64,000 nt of DNA, from assembly GCF_038967635.1 (NCBI RefSeq), contig NZ_CP152413.1, positions 6,514,001-6,578,000 on the forward strand, written 5' to 3'. The stretch's first letter is position 1. Every line of letters begins with the position of its first letter. A program made the translations under genes and the position numbers. Shown here one piece after another: positions 1-9,999 of the stretch. Under the pieces are notes generated by a model, which had not been told where the DNA came from, did not search any database, and saw nothing but the letters and a program-made list of their open reading frames with translations. This stretch comes from Bradyrhizobium sp. B124 (GTDB lineage: Bacteria; Pseudomonadota; Alphaproteobacteria; Rhizobiales; Xanthobacteraceae).

Positions 1-417
1 GACCATGCTCTGCAGCTCCCGCCACAGCGCAAGCGGCCGGTCGAACACATGCAGCTTCTCCTTCAGGATCGCGCCGAGCTCGGGCAGCCGCGAGCTCCAT
101 TCCATGACAGGCGAGGCGATCAGTCCGACCATGAAGGCGACGGCGGCGCCGACCGCGACCACGATCAGCATGGCGCCGAGCGCGCGCGGGATCCGGTAGC
201 GCTCGAGCAGGCTCGCCGCCGGCGACAGCATGGTGCCGACGATGAAGGCCATGGTGATCGGAAGGAAGAAGGCCCGTGCGAGATAGAGCACCCCGACGAT
301 GACGATCACCAGCAGTGCGACCAGCGCGAAGGCGACGGCCTCGGCGCGGCTGATCATCGGCGGCGTTTCGGCTTTGCTGTCGGGGAGGGGCGTGCCTTCG
401 GGCGCGTTGCCAAGCAT
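1..417 (-). CDS. AI-2E family transporter (PerM/YdiK-like), C-terminus cut by window edge
   Basis: The reverse strand is open from an ATG at 415-417 to the window edge, giving 139 residues with no stop. After a polar N-terminus of about 25 residues there are paired hydrophobic stretches at about residues 26-50 and 52-66, a positively charged stretch, then another hydrophobic segment ending near residue 104. This is the usual opening of the AI-2E/PerM permease family (about 350-380 residues), inner-membrane proteins proposed to export small molecules. The substrate cannot be told from sequence. The remaining two thirds of the protein lie left of the window. The gene is divergent from the L,D-transpeptidase across about 230 bp with no recognised site. 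Confidence 0.75.
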   Translation of the reverse strand, partial: MLGNAPEGTPLPDSKAETPPMISRAEAVAFALVALLVIVIVGVLYLARAFFLPITMAFIVGTMLSPAASLLERYRIPRALGAMLIVVAVGAAVAFMVGLIASPVMEWSSRLPELGAILKEKLHVFDRPLALWRELQSMV

Positions 418-651
418 ACGTTCACCCGGAAAGGCGCGCACCAGACTCCTCCCGAACGGGGACAAATGAATTTCGCGTCAAATTACGCACGACAACGGCC
501 GTGCCCCGGCAAAGGTTCCATCGCGCGCTCGTGAGACGTGGCGGGTTGACAATCGCGGCTTTGCGACGATTCGCAGCGGAACTGTCTCACGGCTACGCGC
601 GTTGGTTGGGCATCGCATCACCTTGATGCGCATCCCGTCCAGGGGCAGCAC

Positions 652-1473
652 ATGACACAGCAGTCTCTCTCCAGCCGCCGGCTTGCGTCGCGCGCCGCGC
701 GCACCCTCGTCCGCACCTTTGCTTTCGCCAGCGTCCTGCTCGCGACGCCATTCATTGTCGCCAATTCGGCGAGCGCCCAAGTGCGCTCCTCTGCGCTGGG
801 CTATGCGTCGACGCAGCCGGGCGCATTCCCCTCCGACGAGGTGATGAACGATCCCTCGACCGAGGACGGCGCGCTGCCGGAGCGGCTGCGCCGCGCCACC
901 GTCGCGCTCAACACGTCGGAGCCGCCCGGCACCGTCATCATCGATACCGGCAACACCGCGCTCTATTACGTGCTCGGCGCTGGCCGGGCGATCCGTTACG
1001 GCGTCGGCGTCGGCCGCGAGGGCTTCACTTGGGCGGGCACCCAGACCATCAGTAACAAGGCGGAATGGCCGGACTGGCATCCGCCGGCCGAGATGATCAA
1101 GCGCCAGCCCTATCTGCCGCGTTTCATGGCCGGCGGCCCGGGTAACCCGCTCGGCGCCCGCGCGATGTATCTCGGCTCCAGCGAGTACCGCATCCACGGC
1201 ACCAACGATCCGTCCACCATCGGCAAGTTCGTGTCGTCGGGCTGCATCCGCCTGACCAACGAGGACGTCACCGACCTGTTCAACCGCGTCAATGTCGGGA
1301 CCAAAGTCGTGGTGCTGCCGAAGAACGGGCCGCATATCGCCGCGCGCGAGCTCGGCCCGAGCACGACGCAGATCTCGGTCCGGCCGGCGCCGATGCAGCC
1401 GCGACCCGCGGTGATGACGCTGCCTTCCGGCCGTCAGGCGTTGAACATCCCGGCGACTTCCTCGTTGTACTGA
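652..1473 (+). CDS. L,D-transpeptidase (YkuD domain), exported
   Basis: This 273-residue protein has an N-terminal signal sequence (arginine-rich start, hydrophobic core, Ala-rich cleavage region near residue 43). A YkuD catalytic domain follows at about residues 92-220. The active-site signature is visible: His182 in RIHGTND and catalytic Cys198 in SSGCIRL. The enzyme family makes 3-3 peptidoglycan crosslinks or attaches proteins to peptidoglycan in the periplasm. A purine-rich AGGGGCAG stretch lies just before the ATG. The last 50 or so residues are Pro/Ala-rich and outside the domain. The next gene, a DUF2865 protein, starts 25 bp downstream in the same direction, so the two may be co-transcribed. 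Confidence 0.93.
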   Translation: MTQQSLSSRRLASRAARTLVRTFAFASVLLATPFIVANSASAQVRSSALGYASTQPGAFPSDEVMNDPSTEDGALPERLRRATVALNTSEPPGTVIIDTGNTALYYVLGAGRAIRYGVGVGREGFTWAGTQTISNKAEWPDWHPPAEMIKRQPYLPRFMAGGPGNPLGARAMYLGSSEYRIHGTNDPSTIGKFVSSGCIRLTNEDVTDLFNRVNVGTKVVVLPKNGPHIAARELGPSTTQISVRPAPMQPRPAVMTLPSGRQALNIPATSSLY

Positions 1474-1498
1474 GGAGTGCCGTAGCGAGGGGTCGGCG

Positions 1499-2128
1499 AT
1501 GGTGAAGCGATATTCCAGGCGGTGGGCGTTCGGGACGGCGGCAGTGCTCGGCCTGTCCCTTGCGCCCGCGGCGCAAGCCCAGGATTTCTTCTCGCAACTG
1601 TTCGGCGGCTTCATGCAGGGCCGCCCGCCGGTGATCCGGATGCCGTTCGATGACGGCCCGGCGCCCATGCCGCGGGCCGAGCGTCGCGCGCGCTATGACG
1701 GCGGCCAGGCTTATTGCGTGCGCACCTGCGACGGCCGCTATTTCCCGCTGGCTGCGACCGGCAATCAGAGCAAGGCGGAGAGCTGCAACAGCTTCTGCCC
1801 GGCGAGCACGACCGAAGTGGTCTATGGCGGCAACATCGACAACGCCGCAACCGACGACGGCAAGCCGTATTCCGAGCTGCCGAACGCATTTCGCTATCGC
1901 GACGAGATCGTTTCGGGCTGCACCTGCAACGGCAAGGACCCCGTCGGACTCGCCGCGGTGAAGATCGAGGACGATCCGACCTTGCGCAAGGGCGACATCG
2001 TCGCCGGCAAGGATGGGTTGATGTCGGTCGGCCGCCCGGACCGGCGCGGGGCATCTCTCAATTTCACGCCGGCGCCGGATCGCATCCGCGCCAAGTATCA
2101 GCGCGCGCCGGTGCTGGCGCGCGAATAG
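1499..2128 (+). CDS. DUF2865 domain-containing exported protein
   Basis: This 209-residue protein has a hydrophobic signal-like N-terminus ending near Ala-Gln-Ala at about residue 28. Its Cys-containing core holds YCVRTCDGRYFPL near residue 75 and CNSFCPAS near residue 97, followed by a TEVVYGGNID stretch. These are typical of DUF2865 proteins, which are widespread in Bradyrhizobium and its relatives and have no assigned function. The paired cysteines suggest disulfides in the periplasm (inference). It starts 25 bp after the L,D-transpeptidase, consistent with a cell-envelope pair. The start is an ATG (1499-1501) with a GGGGTCGGCG stretch upstream. Confidence 0.85.
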   Translation: MVKRYSRRWAFGTAAVLGLSLAPAAQAQDFFSQLFGGFMQGRPPVIRMPFDDGPAPMPRAERRARYDGGQAYCVRTCDGRYFPLAATGNQSKAESCNSFCPASTTEVVYGGNIDNAATDDGKPYSELPNAFRYRDEIVSGCTCNGKDPVGLAAVKIEDDPTLRKGDIVAGKDGLMSVGRPDRRGASLNFTPAPDRIRAKYQRAPVLARE

Positions 2129-2241
2129 CGTCGCTCACGCGAGACCGGCCACTTTCGGTTCCGTTCGCTGGAACCGGCCTTGCTCTCGCACGTTAGCAAC
2201 GGGCGAATAGCACATTCACCGATGCCATCAGGGGGCCCCGC

Positions 2242-2397
2242 ATGCTCGTCGGCGTACTCGTCACCTTCCTTGTCGTTATTCTCGTTCTTTATCTCATCAA
2301 CATGCTGCCGCTCGACGGCCGCGCCAAGCAGATCGCGCGCGTCGTCGTCATCATCATCGGCATCGTCTCGCTGCTGAAATATTTGGCCGTGTTCTAG
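2242..2397 (+). CDS. Small Thivi_2564-type membrane protein, 51 aa
   Basis: A 51-residue reading frame that is almost entirely membrane-spanning. It has one hydrophobic helix at residues 1-20, a short polar linker containing LPLDGRAKQ, and a second hydrophobic helix at residues 31-50. This two-helix layout with LDGRAKQIAR in the loop matches the small conserved proteobacterial membrane family annotated as Thivi_2564 family. Its function is unknown. A GGGGGCCCC stretch lies upstream of the ATG. It stands alone between the DUF2865 gene and a repeat-rich intergenic region. Confidence 0.7.
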   Translation: MLVGVLVTFLVVILVLYLINMLPLDGRAKQIARVVVIIIGIVSLLKYLAVF

Positions 2398-2587
2398 ACT
2401 CGCAATTGCGAGCCACCGGGTCGCGCGAACGCGCGCCCGATGACAGGCTCCGCGAAGCAATCCATCTCACCGCGCGAGTGGAGCAATGGATTGCTTCGTC
2501 GCTTCACTCCTCGCAACAACGTCGATGCAGCACCATGAGGGTCTACAGTTCAGCCGCGAAACAAGGCGCATACCCTCGTCCACCACT

Positions 2588-2695
2588 GTCATCGCCCGGC
2601 TCGACCGGGCGATCCAGTACGCCGCGGCTCCTCGATTCAAGCACGGACGTCTCTGGAATACTGGATCACCCGCGCATGCTTTCGCGGGTGATGAC
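2588..2695. repeat. Palindromic intergenic repeat, GTCATCGCCCG... family, copy 1
   Basis: The element begins GTCATCGCCCGGCTCGACCG and ends with a GGGTGATGAC flank, so its termini are inverted. The middle carries GATCCAGTACGCCGCGGC and CTCTGGAATACTGGATC, themselves inverted with respect to each other. Related copies occur at 7041-7143 and twice at 61760-62112. Confidence 0.75.
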
Positions 2696-2887
2696 GCTGC
2701 GAGGGGTGTCCGCAGGATTTCTGAATAATAGAAGAATATCGCTGATTTGCCCGACGAGTCAAGTTGCCGTATCCGCCGGCAGCCACCGGCTACTTTGCAT
2801 GGGGTTGTTTTCGATATTTGGCAATGCGCCCCTGCGGCGGCAGGCTATTGCATCCGGCTCCTCTAGCGCCGCCTGTGGCGCCAACAA

Positions 2888-2916
2888 AAAAGCCCCGGCT
2901 CATCGCCGGGGCTTTT
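2888..2916 (-). terminator. Rho-independent terminator of glcB
   Basis: Read on the reverse strand, a 12-bp perfect stem (AAAAGCCCCGGC / GCCGGGGCTTTT) with a 5-nt loop is followed by a T-rich tract. It lies 22 bp beyond the malate synthase stop codon. Confidence 0.88.
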
Positions 2917-2938
2917 GCTTGTCGTTGGGACCTGCGGA

Positions 2939-5101
2939 TCAACCCGCGGCCTTGGCCTCGCGGCGGCGTGCGGTGAGGATGTATTCGGTATAGCCGTTCG
3001 GCTGCGTACGTCCTTCGAACACGAGGTCGCAGGCCGCCTTGAAGGCGACGCCGTCGAACGCTGGCGCCATCGGCTTGTAGAGCGCATCGCCGGCGTTCTG
3101 CTTGTCGACGACGGCAGCCATGCGCTTCAGCGATTCCATCACCTGATCCTTGGTGATGACGCCCTGATGCAGCCAGTTCGCCAGATGCTGGCTCGAGATG
3201 CGCAGCGTTGCGCGGTCTTCCATCAGGCCGACATCGTGGATGTCGGGCACCTTGGAGCAGCCGACGCCCTGGTCGATCCAGCGCACGACGTAGCCCAGGA
3301 TGCCTTGGCAATTGTTGTCGATCTCCTGCTTCACATCGTCCGGCGCCCAGTTCGACTGCGACACCGGAATGGTGAGGATGTCGGAGAGTTTTGCACGCGG
3401 CCCGCCCTTGGCGAGCTCCTGCTGCCGGGCGATCACGTTGACCTGGTGATAGTGCAGGGCGTGCAGCGTGGCCGCGGTCGGCGACGGCACCCAGGCGGTG
3501 GTGGCGCCGGCCTGCGGATGGCCGATCTTCTGCGTTAGCATGTCGGCCATCTTGTCGGGCGCCGCCCACATGCCCTTGCCGATCTGGGCGTGGCCGGGCA
3601 GGCCGTCGATCAGGCCGTTGTCGACGTTCCAGTCCTCATAGGCCTTGATCCACGGCTGCGCCTTCATGTCGTTCTTGCGGATCATCGGACCCGCTTCCAT
3701 CGAGGTGTGGATCTCGTCGCCGGTGCGGTCGAGGAAGCCGGTGTTGATGAACATGATGCGCTTGGAGGCGCGCTGGATGCAGGCCTTGAGGTTGACCGTG
3801 GTGCGGCGCTCCTCGTCCATGATGCCGACCTTCAGCGTGTTCTCCGGCAGGCCGAGCATCTTCTCGACCTCGGCGAACAGGTCGCAGGTCAGCGTCACCT
3901 CGTCGGGGCCGTGCATCTTCGGCTTGACGATATAGGCCGAGCCGGTGCGGCTGTTCCTGACCTTGGAATTGCCCTTGAGGTCGTGGATCGCGAGCAGGCC
4001 GGCGACCGCGGCGTCCAGCAGGCCTTCGGGGATCTCCTCGCCCTTGGCGTCGAGCACCGCGTCGGTGAACATGTGGTGGCCGACATTGCGCATCAACAGC
4101 AGGCTGCGGCCGTGCAGCTTCAGCTCGCTGCCGTCGGGCTTCTTGTAGACGCGGTCGGCATTGAGCGAACGCGTCAGCGTCTTGCCGCCCTTGTCGAAAT
4201 CGGCCGACAGCGTGCCGTTCATCAGGCCGAGCGTGTTGCGATAGACCAGCACCTTGTCCTCGGCGTCGACGGCGGCAACCGAGTCTTCCATGTCGAGAAT
4301 GGTGGAGACCGCCGACTCCAGGATCATGTCGGCGACGCCGGCCGGATCGTCCTTGCCGATGAAGTTGTTGCGGTCGATCTTGAGCTCGACATGCATGCCG
4401 TTGTTGACGAGCAGGATCGCCGAGGGCTGGGCGGCGTTGCCCAGATAGCCGGCGAACTGGGCGGCGTTCTTCAGCGCGGTCGAATTGCCGCTCTTCAGCT
4501 TGACCGAGAGCTGGCCCGCGATCACGCCGTAGGAGGTCACGTCGGTGTGGCTTCCGGTCGCGAGCGGCACAGCGGCATCGAGGAACGCCTTGGCCTTCGC
4601 GATCACCTTATCGCCGCGGGCCTTGTTGTAACCCTTGCCACTCTCGCTCGGATCATGCGGGATCGCGTCGGTGCCGTAGAAGGCATCGTACAGCGAACCC
4701 CAGCGCGCGTTGGCGGCGTTCAGCGCGTAGCGGGCGTTGGTCAGCGGCACCACGAGCTGCGGGCCGCAGATCTTGCCGATTTCCTCGTCGACATTTGACG
4801 TCTCGACCTTGTGGGTCGCGGGCTCTGGCAGCAGATAGCCGATGTCCTTGAGGAACGCGGTGTAGGCGTTGATGTCGAACGCCTTGCCCTTGTTGGCGCG
4901 ATGCCAGTCGTCGATCTTGGCCTGCAGCGCGTCGCGGACCGCGAGCAGCTCGCGGTTCTTCGGGCCGAGCTTCTGGATGATGGTGGCGAGTCCTGCCCAG
5001 AACGCGTCAGGCGCGATCCCGGTTTTCGGCGTCGCCTCCTTGGCGATGAAATCGAACAGGACAGGGGCGATCTTCAATCCATGGGCATCGACACGAGTCA
5101 T
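2939..5101 (-). CDS. glcB: Malate synthase G
   Basis: A 720-residue protein, the usual length of the monomeric G isoform. It condenses glyoxylate with acetyl-CoA to malate in the glyoxylate shunt and glycolate use. The family hallmark [13 protein letters not shown] is present in the middle of the protein. [14 protein letters not shown] and the C-terminal [16 protein letters not shown] are also typical. I prefer the ATG at 5099-5101 (MTRVDAHGL), preceded by a GAGAAAG stretch, over an in-frame TTG five codons upstream. The gene stands alone, with a strong terminator just beyond its stop. No isocitrate lyase or glycolate oxidase gene is visible nearby. Confidence 0.96.
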   Translation of the reverse strand: MTRVDAHGLKIAPVLFDFIAKEATPKTGIAPDAFWAGLATIIQKLGPKNRELLAVRDALQAKIDDWHRANKGKAFDINAYTAFLKDIGYLLPEPATHKVETSNVDEEIGKICGPQLVVPLTNARYALNAANARWGSLYDAFYGTDAIPHDPSESGKGYNKARGDKVIAKAKAFLDAAVPLATGSHTDVTSYGVIAGQLSVKLKSGNSTALKNAAQFAGYLGNAAQPSAILLVNNGMHVELKIDRNNFIGKDDPAGVADMILESAVSTILDMEDSVAAVDAEDKVLVYRNTLGLMNGTLSADFDKGGKTLTRSLNADRVYKKPDGSELKLHGRSLLLMRNVGHHMFTDAVLDAKGEEIPEGLLDAAVAGLLAIHDLKGNSKVRNSRTGSAYIVKPKMHGPDEVTLTCDLFAEVEKMLGLPENTLKVGIMDEERRTTVNLKACIQRASKRIMFINTGFLDRTGDEIHTSMEAGPMIRKNDMKAQPWIKAYEDWNVDNGLIDGLPGHAQIGKGMWAAPDKMADMLTQKIGHPQAGATTAWVPSPTAATLHALHYHQVNVIARQQELAKGGPRAKLSDILTIPVSQSNWAPDDVKQEIDNNCQGILGYVVRWIDQGVGCSKVPDIHDVGLMEDRATLRISSQHLANWLHQGVITKDQVMESLKRMAAVVDKQNAGDALYKPMAPAFDGVAFKAACDLVFEGRTQPNGYTEYILTARRREAKAAG

Positions 5102-5294
5102 GATGGGCTTTCTCAAAGAAATGGGGCGTTTAGGGGCTGTTTTCGAAAGAAATCAGCAAAAAACGCGCCAACGGCGGCGTTCATGGCCCTTTTTGCCCTA
5201 AAGCCACGGCTCTGAGAAGGCCCCTTTCCCCCGGGCGCTGCACCGGCAGCCGCCGTGAATTTCTAAAGCCCGATCCAGTCTCGTAAGGACGCCG

Positions 5295-6486
5295 TTACGG
5301 CGCCCTGGTCCGTACCTTGGTGGCGATCAGCAATGCGGCGAGCAACAAGGGAATTGCGCCTGCCACGAACACGGCCGCCGCGCCCATCAAATCGAGCACC
5401 AGCCCGCCGCCGGCTGCGCCCATGGTGATGCCGAGGAAGATCGAGGCTACCGTGAGGCCAGTGCCGCTTTCGGTCTCATCGGGCACCATGCGGGTGATCC
5501 AGGTCGTCGTCGCCACCGGTACGCCGCTGAAGGCAAATCCCCAGAGTGCGACCAGCACCAGCGCGGGAATGACGTCCTTGCCGTAGACCGAGAGCAACAG
5601 ACCGAGCACGCTGATCGCCAGCGGCATCGCGATCAGCGTAAGCTTGATTGCGCTCGGCCATCAGCCCGCTCGCGAAGGAGCCGACATAGTTGGCGACGCC
5701 GAAAGCGAGCAACGTCGCTGCGACGCCGGCCGCGCCAAGCCCGGTCACGCTTTCAAGGAAGGGACGGATATAGCCGAAATAGCCGAAGTGTCCGGTGAAC
5801 ACCAACGTAGCCGCGAAGATGCCGGCGCCGATCCCCGGCCGGGTCAGGATGTCGACCAGGGTGCCCAGTCCGGCTTCACCCTTCGGGGCCAGACGCGGCA
5901 AAGCCAGCGCCTGGACGACGAACACCGCTGCGCCCAATGCCGTCGCGAGCAGGAACACGACGCGCCAGCTCGCCACCTCGCCGAGATAGCTGCCGAGCGG
6001 AACGGCAATGATCATCGCGGCGGGAATGCCGCTCATCACGATCGACAAGGCCCGTGCAACCAGCGACGGCGGCACCAGCCTGATCGTCGTGGCTGCCGCC
6101 ATCGCCCAAAAGCCGCCAATGGCAAGGCCAAGCACGATCCGCGCCGCCAGCAGGAACGTGATGCTCGGCGCCAGCGCCACCAGCAGGTTGGAGATGACCA
6201 GGAGAATCGAAAAGCTCAGCAGCACCGGCTTTCGATTGAAGCTGCGCGTCAGCCTCGGCGTGAACAACGCCCCGACCAGGCCGGCCAGCGAGGTCGCCGT
6301 CACGGCCTGACCGGCGAGGCCCGGGCTCACACCGAGATCGCGCGCCATCGGCGTCAACAGACCGGACGGCAGGAACTCCGCCGTCAGAAGTGCGGTGACA
6401 CCCAGCATCATTGCGACGACAGCGCCCCAGGCGGGCTCAGGCGTGAGCGGCTCGTCACCAACCTTGAGAGCGATTTCGCCCGGCAT
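5295..6486 (-). pseudogene. MFS transporter of the sugar/arabinose-efflux type, frameshifted
   Basis: Two overlapping reverse-strand frames together make one 12-helix major facilitator protein. The first runs from ATG 6484-6486 through GLMAERNQ near 5645. The second continues from TLIAMPLAISVLGLLL to the stop at 5295. The join at about 5640-5645 needs a one-base insertion or a two-base loss, so as given the protein would stop early. Family features include the TM1 region WGAVVAMMLGVTALLTAEF and the loop RLTRSFNRKPVLL. The start codon lies exactly where the truncated AraC gene begins on the other strand. Damage to both neighbours favours true decay, but a single-base sequencing error cannot be excluded. 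Confidence 0.8.
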
Positions 6487-7026
6487 CAGCGCAACGGCAT
6501 CGACACGTTGCTCGTGCGCCAGCCGGAAATCGAACCGATGCTGAAGGCGATGGAGCGCGAGACCTGCACGCCGCGGGCCGGCTCCGTCGGCGTGATGGCG
6601 CGGCTCGCCGATGTTCTCGCCGCGTCGATCGTGCGCGGCTGGGTCGAATGCGGCGGCGCCAACGCCATGGGCTGGTTCGAGGCCTTGCGCGATCCGCGTC
6701 TCGGCCGCGCCATCGGCGCGCTGCATCGCGCTCCCGGCCGCAACTGGACCGTTGCTGAACTGGCGGCGGAGGCGGGTTGCTCGCGGTCGCTGTTCGCCGA
6801 GCGCTTCCAGTCAATGACCGGGCAGTCGCCGTTGCGCTACCTTGCCGAGCTGCGCATGCGCCTCGCGACACAGTGGATCGGGGACGAGCGCCAGCCGATC
6901 GATGTGATCGCCCAACGGCTGGGCTATGCGTCGCAAGCGGCCTTCAGCCGCGCGTTCAAGCGTATCACCGGGCAATCGCCGGGGATGGTGCGGCACGGAG
7001 CTGGAAGTCAACGCGCGGCGGAATAG
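6487..7026 (+). pseudogene. AraC-family regulator, N-terminal half missing
   Basis: The readable remnant of about 180 residues holds the C-terminal part of an AraC/XylS regulator. It contains the linker GVMARLADVLAA, then two helix-turn-helix motifs (WTVAELAAEAGCSRSLFAERF and IDVIAQRLGYASQAAFSRAF), and ends with the conserved F-x-G-xSP region. The N-terminal cupin domain expected in this roughly 300-residue family is absent. Upstream the frame runs only into the antisense of the MFS gene. No plausible promoter or ribosome site remains at the junction near 6480. The protein would normally regulate the adjacent transporter (inference from context). Confidence 0.75.
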
Positions 7027-7040
7027 GCATCCACACCGCC

Positions 7041-7143
7041 GTCATGCCTCGCTTCAAGCGGGGCATCCAGTACGCCGCGGCCTCTCCGCTTGAGCACCGG
7101 CGTCTCTGGAATACTGGGTCGTCCGGTCGAGCCGGACGACGAC
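7041..7143. repeat. Palindromic intergenic repeat, copy 2
   Basis: This has the same layout as the element at 2588-2695: an outer inverted pair (GTCATGCC / GACGAC flanks), an inner GCATCCAGTACGCCGCGGCC, and CTCTGGAATACTGGGTC. It fills the gap between the AraC remnant and the 3' end of the cysNC gene. Confidence 0.7.
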
Positions 7144-7155
7144 AGGTGAGCAAGG

Positions 7156-9087
7156 TCAGATATTCGCCGCGAGGTCGGTCAGTTCGTCGAACAGGATGCC
7201 GGTCGTGGCCAGCATCCGCTCGATCGCGTCGGTGGCATCGCTGACCGAGCGGTTCGAGGTGTCGATGGTCAGTTCATTGCCGGTCGGCGGCTGGTAGTCG
7301 TTGGTGATGCCGGTAAAGGACGGCAATCCGCCCGAGCGCGCCTTGGCGTAGTGGCCTTTGGGATCGCGGGTCTCGCAGACCTCGGCAGGCGTGGCGACAT
7401 AGACCTCGCGGAATGCGCTGTCGGCGATGCGGCGGGCTGCCGCGCGGTCGGCGGTCGACGGCGAGACCGCGGCGACGATGGCGATATGGCCGTTGCGCGC
7501 CAGATGGGTCGCGACCTCGGCGAGGCGGCGGATGTTTTCGGCGCGATCCTGCGGCGAGAAGCCGAGGTCGCTGTTCAGCCCGGCGCGGAAGGTGTCGCCA
7601 TCGAGCAGGATTGGCGAGCCGCCATTGCCGAACAGGCGCCGTTCCAGCGCCCGCGCCAAGGTCGACTTGCCGGAGCCGGGCAGGCCGGTCAGCCAGATCA
7701 CCGCGCCATTGTGATGGTAACGCGCCGAGCGCTCGTCCGGCCGCAGCGCGGATTCCACCGGCACGATGTCGATCGGCACCGCAGGCCGGCCAGCGTCGAC
7801 CGACAGCACGAGGCCGCCGCCGGCGATGCGCCCGTTGACCTCGATCACGAGGCGGCCGGTGCGCGGATTGTCGGTGTAGGGATCGGTCGCAACCGGCTGC
7901 GCCAGCGAGATGTCGATCTCGCCGACGTGGTTGCGCGCGATCGCGGTATTCTCTTCGTTGGACAACGCGCCGGGATCGATCGCCTTTTCGATCGCGACCA
8001 CGGTGGCGCGGCTTTCCCTGGTGCCGAGCCGGATCAGGATCTGCTCGCCTGTGGTCAGCGGCTTGTCGTGCAGCCAGAAGATCCGCGCGCGGATGCGGCG
8101 GGTATCGCGCGGGCTCTGCCCGCTATGTCCGATGACGTCGCCGCGCTCGAGGAACAGCTCGCGGTCGAGCGTGATGCCGACCGAGCGCCCGGCGCCCTGC
8201 GGGCCGTGCACGGGCGTCACCGGCCAGCTCTCGACCGTCTTGATCTTCGCGATCTTGCCCGTGGGCATGATGACGATCTCGTCGCCGGCCTTCAGGCTGC
8301 CGGACTCGATGCGGCCTGCCACGATGCGGCGGTCGTCGAATTTGTAGATCGCCTGCACCGGCAGCCGCAGCGGCAGCTCCGCCAGCTGTGGTGCCGGCTC
8401 GAGCGCATCGAGCGCCTCGACCACGGTCGGGCCCTTGTACCATCCGATCCGCGGCGTGTGTTCGGCAACGCCGTCGCCATCGCGCGCGGAGATCGGGACC
8501 ACCGCGGTCGGCGTCACGCCGAGACCGATCAGATGCGCGGAAATCTCGTCGCTGATCTCCTTGAAGCGATCGGCACTGAAATCGACCCGGTCCATCTTGT
8601 TGACGACGACCGCGACCTGCTTCACGCCGAGCAGATGCAGGAGATAGCCGTGCCGCCGCGTCTGCGAGCGGACGCCTTCGAGCGCGTCGATGATCAACAC
8701 CGCGCCGTCGGCCTGCGAGGCGCCGGTGATCATGTTGCGCAAGAACTCTGCATGGCCGGGCGCGTCGATCAGCACGACGTCGCGCGAGCGGGTGCGGAAG
8801 CGGATCTGGGTGGTGTCGATGGTGATGCCCTGGTCGCGCTCGGTCTGCAGCGCGTCGAGCAGGAACGACCATTCGAACGGCATGCCGCGCCGCGCGCTGA
8901 CCGCCTTCAGCATCTCGAGCTTGCCGTCCGGCAGGCTGCCGGTCTCATGCAGCAGGCGGCCCACCAGGGTGGACTTGCCGTGGTCGACATGGCCGACGAT
9001 GACGATGCGCACCTGGGGACGTGTGGTGCCGTTGGGGGTCGCCGAGATCGAGGCGGTGGGAAGAATCATGTTCATCAGAGCACTCAC
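7156..9087 (-). CDS. cysN/C: Bifunctional sulfate adenylyltransferase large subunit / adenylylsulfate kinase
   Basis: A 643-residue fusion. Residues 1-440 form the CysN GTPase, with P-loop GHVDHGKST at 32-40 and the DAPGHAEF and NKMD motifs. Residues about 455-643 are an APS kinase, with a second P-loop GLPGSGKST at 468-476 and [11 protein letters not shown]. With CysD it makes APS from sulfate and ATP, driven by GTP. The kinase half phosphorylates APS to PAPS. The same fused architecture is called NodQ in rhizobia. The start given is GTG at 9085-9087, 12 nt after the cysD stop. An in-frame ATG at 9073-9075 is possible. It is the second gene of a cysD-cysNC operon. Confidence 0.95.
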   Translation of the reverse strand: MSALMNMILPTASISATPNGTTRPQVRIVIVGHVDHGKSTLVGRLLHETGSLPDGKLEMLKAVSARRGMPFEWSFLLDALQTERDQGITIDTTQIRFRTRSRDVVLIDAPGHAEFLRNMITGASQADGAVLIIDALEGVRSQTRRHGYLLHLLGVKQVAVVVNKMDRVDFSADRFKEISDEISAHLIGLGVTPTAVVPISARDGDGVAEHTPRIGWYKGPTVVEALDALEPAPQLAELPLRLPVQAIYKFDDRRIVAGRIESGSLKAGDEIVIMPTGKIAKIKTVESWPVTPVHGPQGAGRSVGITLDRELFLERGDVIGHSGQSPRDTRRIRARIFWLHDKPLTTGEQILIRLGTRESRATVVAIEKAIDPGALSNEENTAIARNHVGEIDISLAQPVATDPYTDNPRTGRLVIEVNGRIAGGGLVLSVDAGRPAVPIDIVPVESALRPDERSARYHHNGAVIWLTGLPGSGKSTLARALERRLFGNGGSPILLDGDTFRAGLNSDLGFSPQDRAENIRRLAEVATHLARNGHIAIVAAVSPSTADRAAARRIADSAFREVYVATPAEVCETRDPKGHYAKARSGGLPSFTGITNDYQPPTGNELTIDTSNRSVSDATDAIERMLATTGILFDELTDLAANI

Positions 9088-9099
9088 GCCAAACTGGGA

Positions 9100-9999
9100 T
9101 CAGAGATAGCCGGCGACACGCAGTCGCTCGAACGCATCCTCGGTTTCGTGATCGAGCGCGCGGCCGGCGCGCTCCGGGATCTTGGTGTTCTCGAGCTCAT
9201 CCAGGATTTCATCGATGCTGGATGCGGTCGAAGCCACCGGGTTGGTGATGTCCTGATCCCCCAGCGAGCGATAGCGCTTGCCGTCCTTGGCGAGATAGAG
9301 CGGGATGATCGGAATGCCTTCGCGCTTGGTGTAGGCCCAGATGTCGGCTTCGGTCCAATGCAGGATCGGATGGATGCGTAAGTGAGCGCCTTGCGGCGGC
9401 GAGGCGTTGAAGTGATCCCAGAATTCCGGCGGCTGGTCGCGCACGTCCCATTCGCCTTCGAGGCCGCGCGGCGAGAATACGCGCTCCTTGGCGCGCGTTG
9501 CTTCCTCGTCGCGGCGGATGCCGGCAATCAATCCGTCAAAGCCGTATTTAGTGAGCGCGAGCTTCAGGCCCTCGGTCTTGCGCGCGGCGGAGCGCGCGGC
9601 CGGCGGCAGGGTCGGGTCGACGCTGTCGATCGGCGGGCAGGGCTCGACGCGCAGGTCGAGATCCCATTCCTTTCCGAAGCGGTCGCGGAACGCATACATC
9701 TCCGGAAACTTCTTGCCGGTGTCGACGTGCAGCGCCGGGAAAGGGACGCGGCCGAAGAACGCCTTGCGCGCCAGCCAGATCATCACGTTGGAGTCTTTGC
9801 CGAGCGACCACAGCAGCGCGAGCTTCTTCAGCCGGGCGAACGCCTCGCGCAAAATATAGATGCTCTGGGCCTCCAGCTCATCGAGATGATCCATGGTCGG
9901 GGCGGCCTGATGGGCCGAAATTCCCGGCACGGAAGATGCTTTACCAAGCGCTACGGAGCGCGTTCCGGCGGCAGCGGATTCGTTGTCGAGAAGATGCAT
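9100..9999 (-). CDS. cysD: Sulfate adenylyltransferase small subunit
   Basis: A 299-residue N-type ATP pyrophosphatase that forms APS together with CysN. The PP-loop appears as WSLGKDSNVMIWLARKAF, followed by the conserved HVDTGKKFPEMYAFRD. The C-terminus contains CVSP-less but typical SLGDQDITNPVASTASSI. I choose the ATG at 9997-9999 (MHLLDNE), preceded by a CCAAGAG stretch. A TTG 16 codons further upstream would extend the frame but adds sequence unlike the family. It is the first gene of the leftward operon and is divergent from cysG across 142 bp. Confidence 0.94.
   Translation of the reverse strand: MHLLDNESAAAGTRSVALGKASSVPGISAHQAAPTMDHLDELEAQSIYILREAFARLKKLALLWSLGKDSNVMIWLARKAFFGRVPFPALHVDTGKKFPEMYAFRDRFGKEWDLDLRVEPCPPIDSVDPTLPPAARSAARKTEGLKLALTKYGFDGLIAGIRRDEEATRAKERVFSPRGLEGEWDVRDQPPEFWDHFNASPPQGAHLRIHPILHWTEADIWAYTKREGIPIIPLYLAKDGKRYRSLGDQDITNPVASTASSIDEILDELENTKIPERAGRALDHETEDAFERLRVAGYL

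Larger units (their letters stand above)
2398..2938. other. Intergenic region with palindromic repeats, no convincing gene
   Basis: About 540 bp without a credible gene. It holds an inverted pair around 2455-2515, with GAAGCAATCCATCTC facing ATGGATTGCTTCGTCGCTT. This is the same family as the element at 48169-48251. It also holds an inverted element at 2588-2695 and the terminator of malate synthase at 2888-2916. Short open frames here run through the repeats and show no family resemblance. Confidence 0.7.

Noticed and set aside
49..534. Forward open frame at the left edge
   Set aside because: The opposite strand encodes a coherent AI-2E permease N-terminus with membrane helices. The forward frame is its antisense.
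5102..5116. TTG start five codons upstream of the glcB ATG
   Set aside because: The ATG at 5099-5101 has a better upstream purine stretch and the family N-terminus begins there.
7351..9381. Long forward open frame antisense to cysN/C and cysD (676 codons)
   Set aside because: It overlaps strongly supported reverse-strand genes and has an Arg/Asp/His-rich composition typical of antisense frames in high-GC DNA. No family motif is seen.
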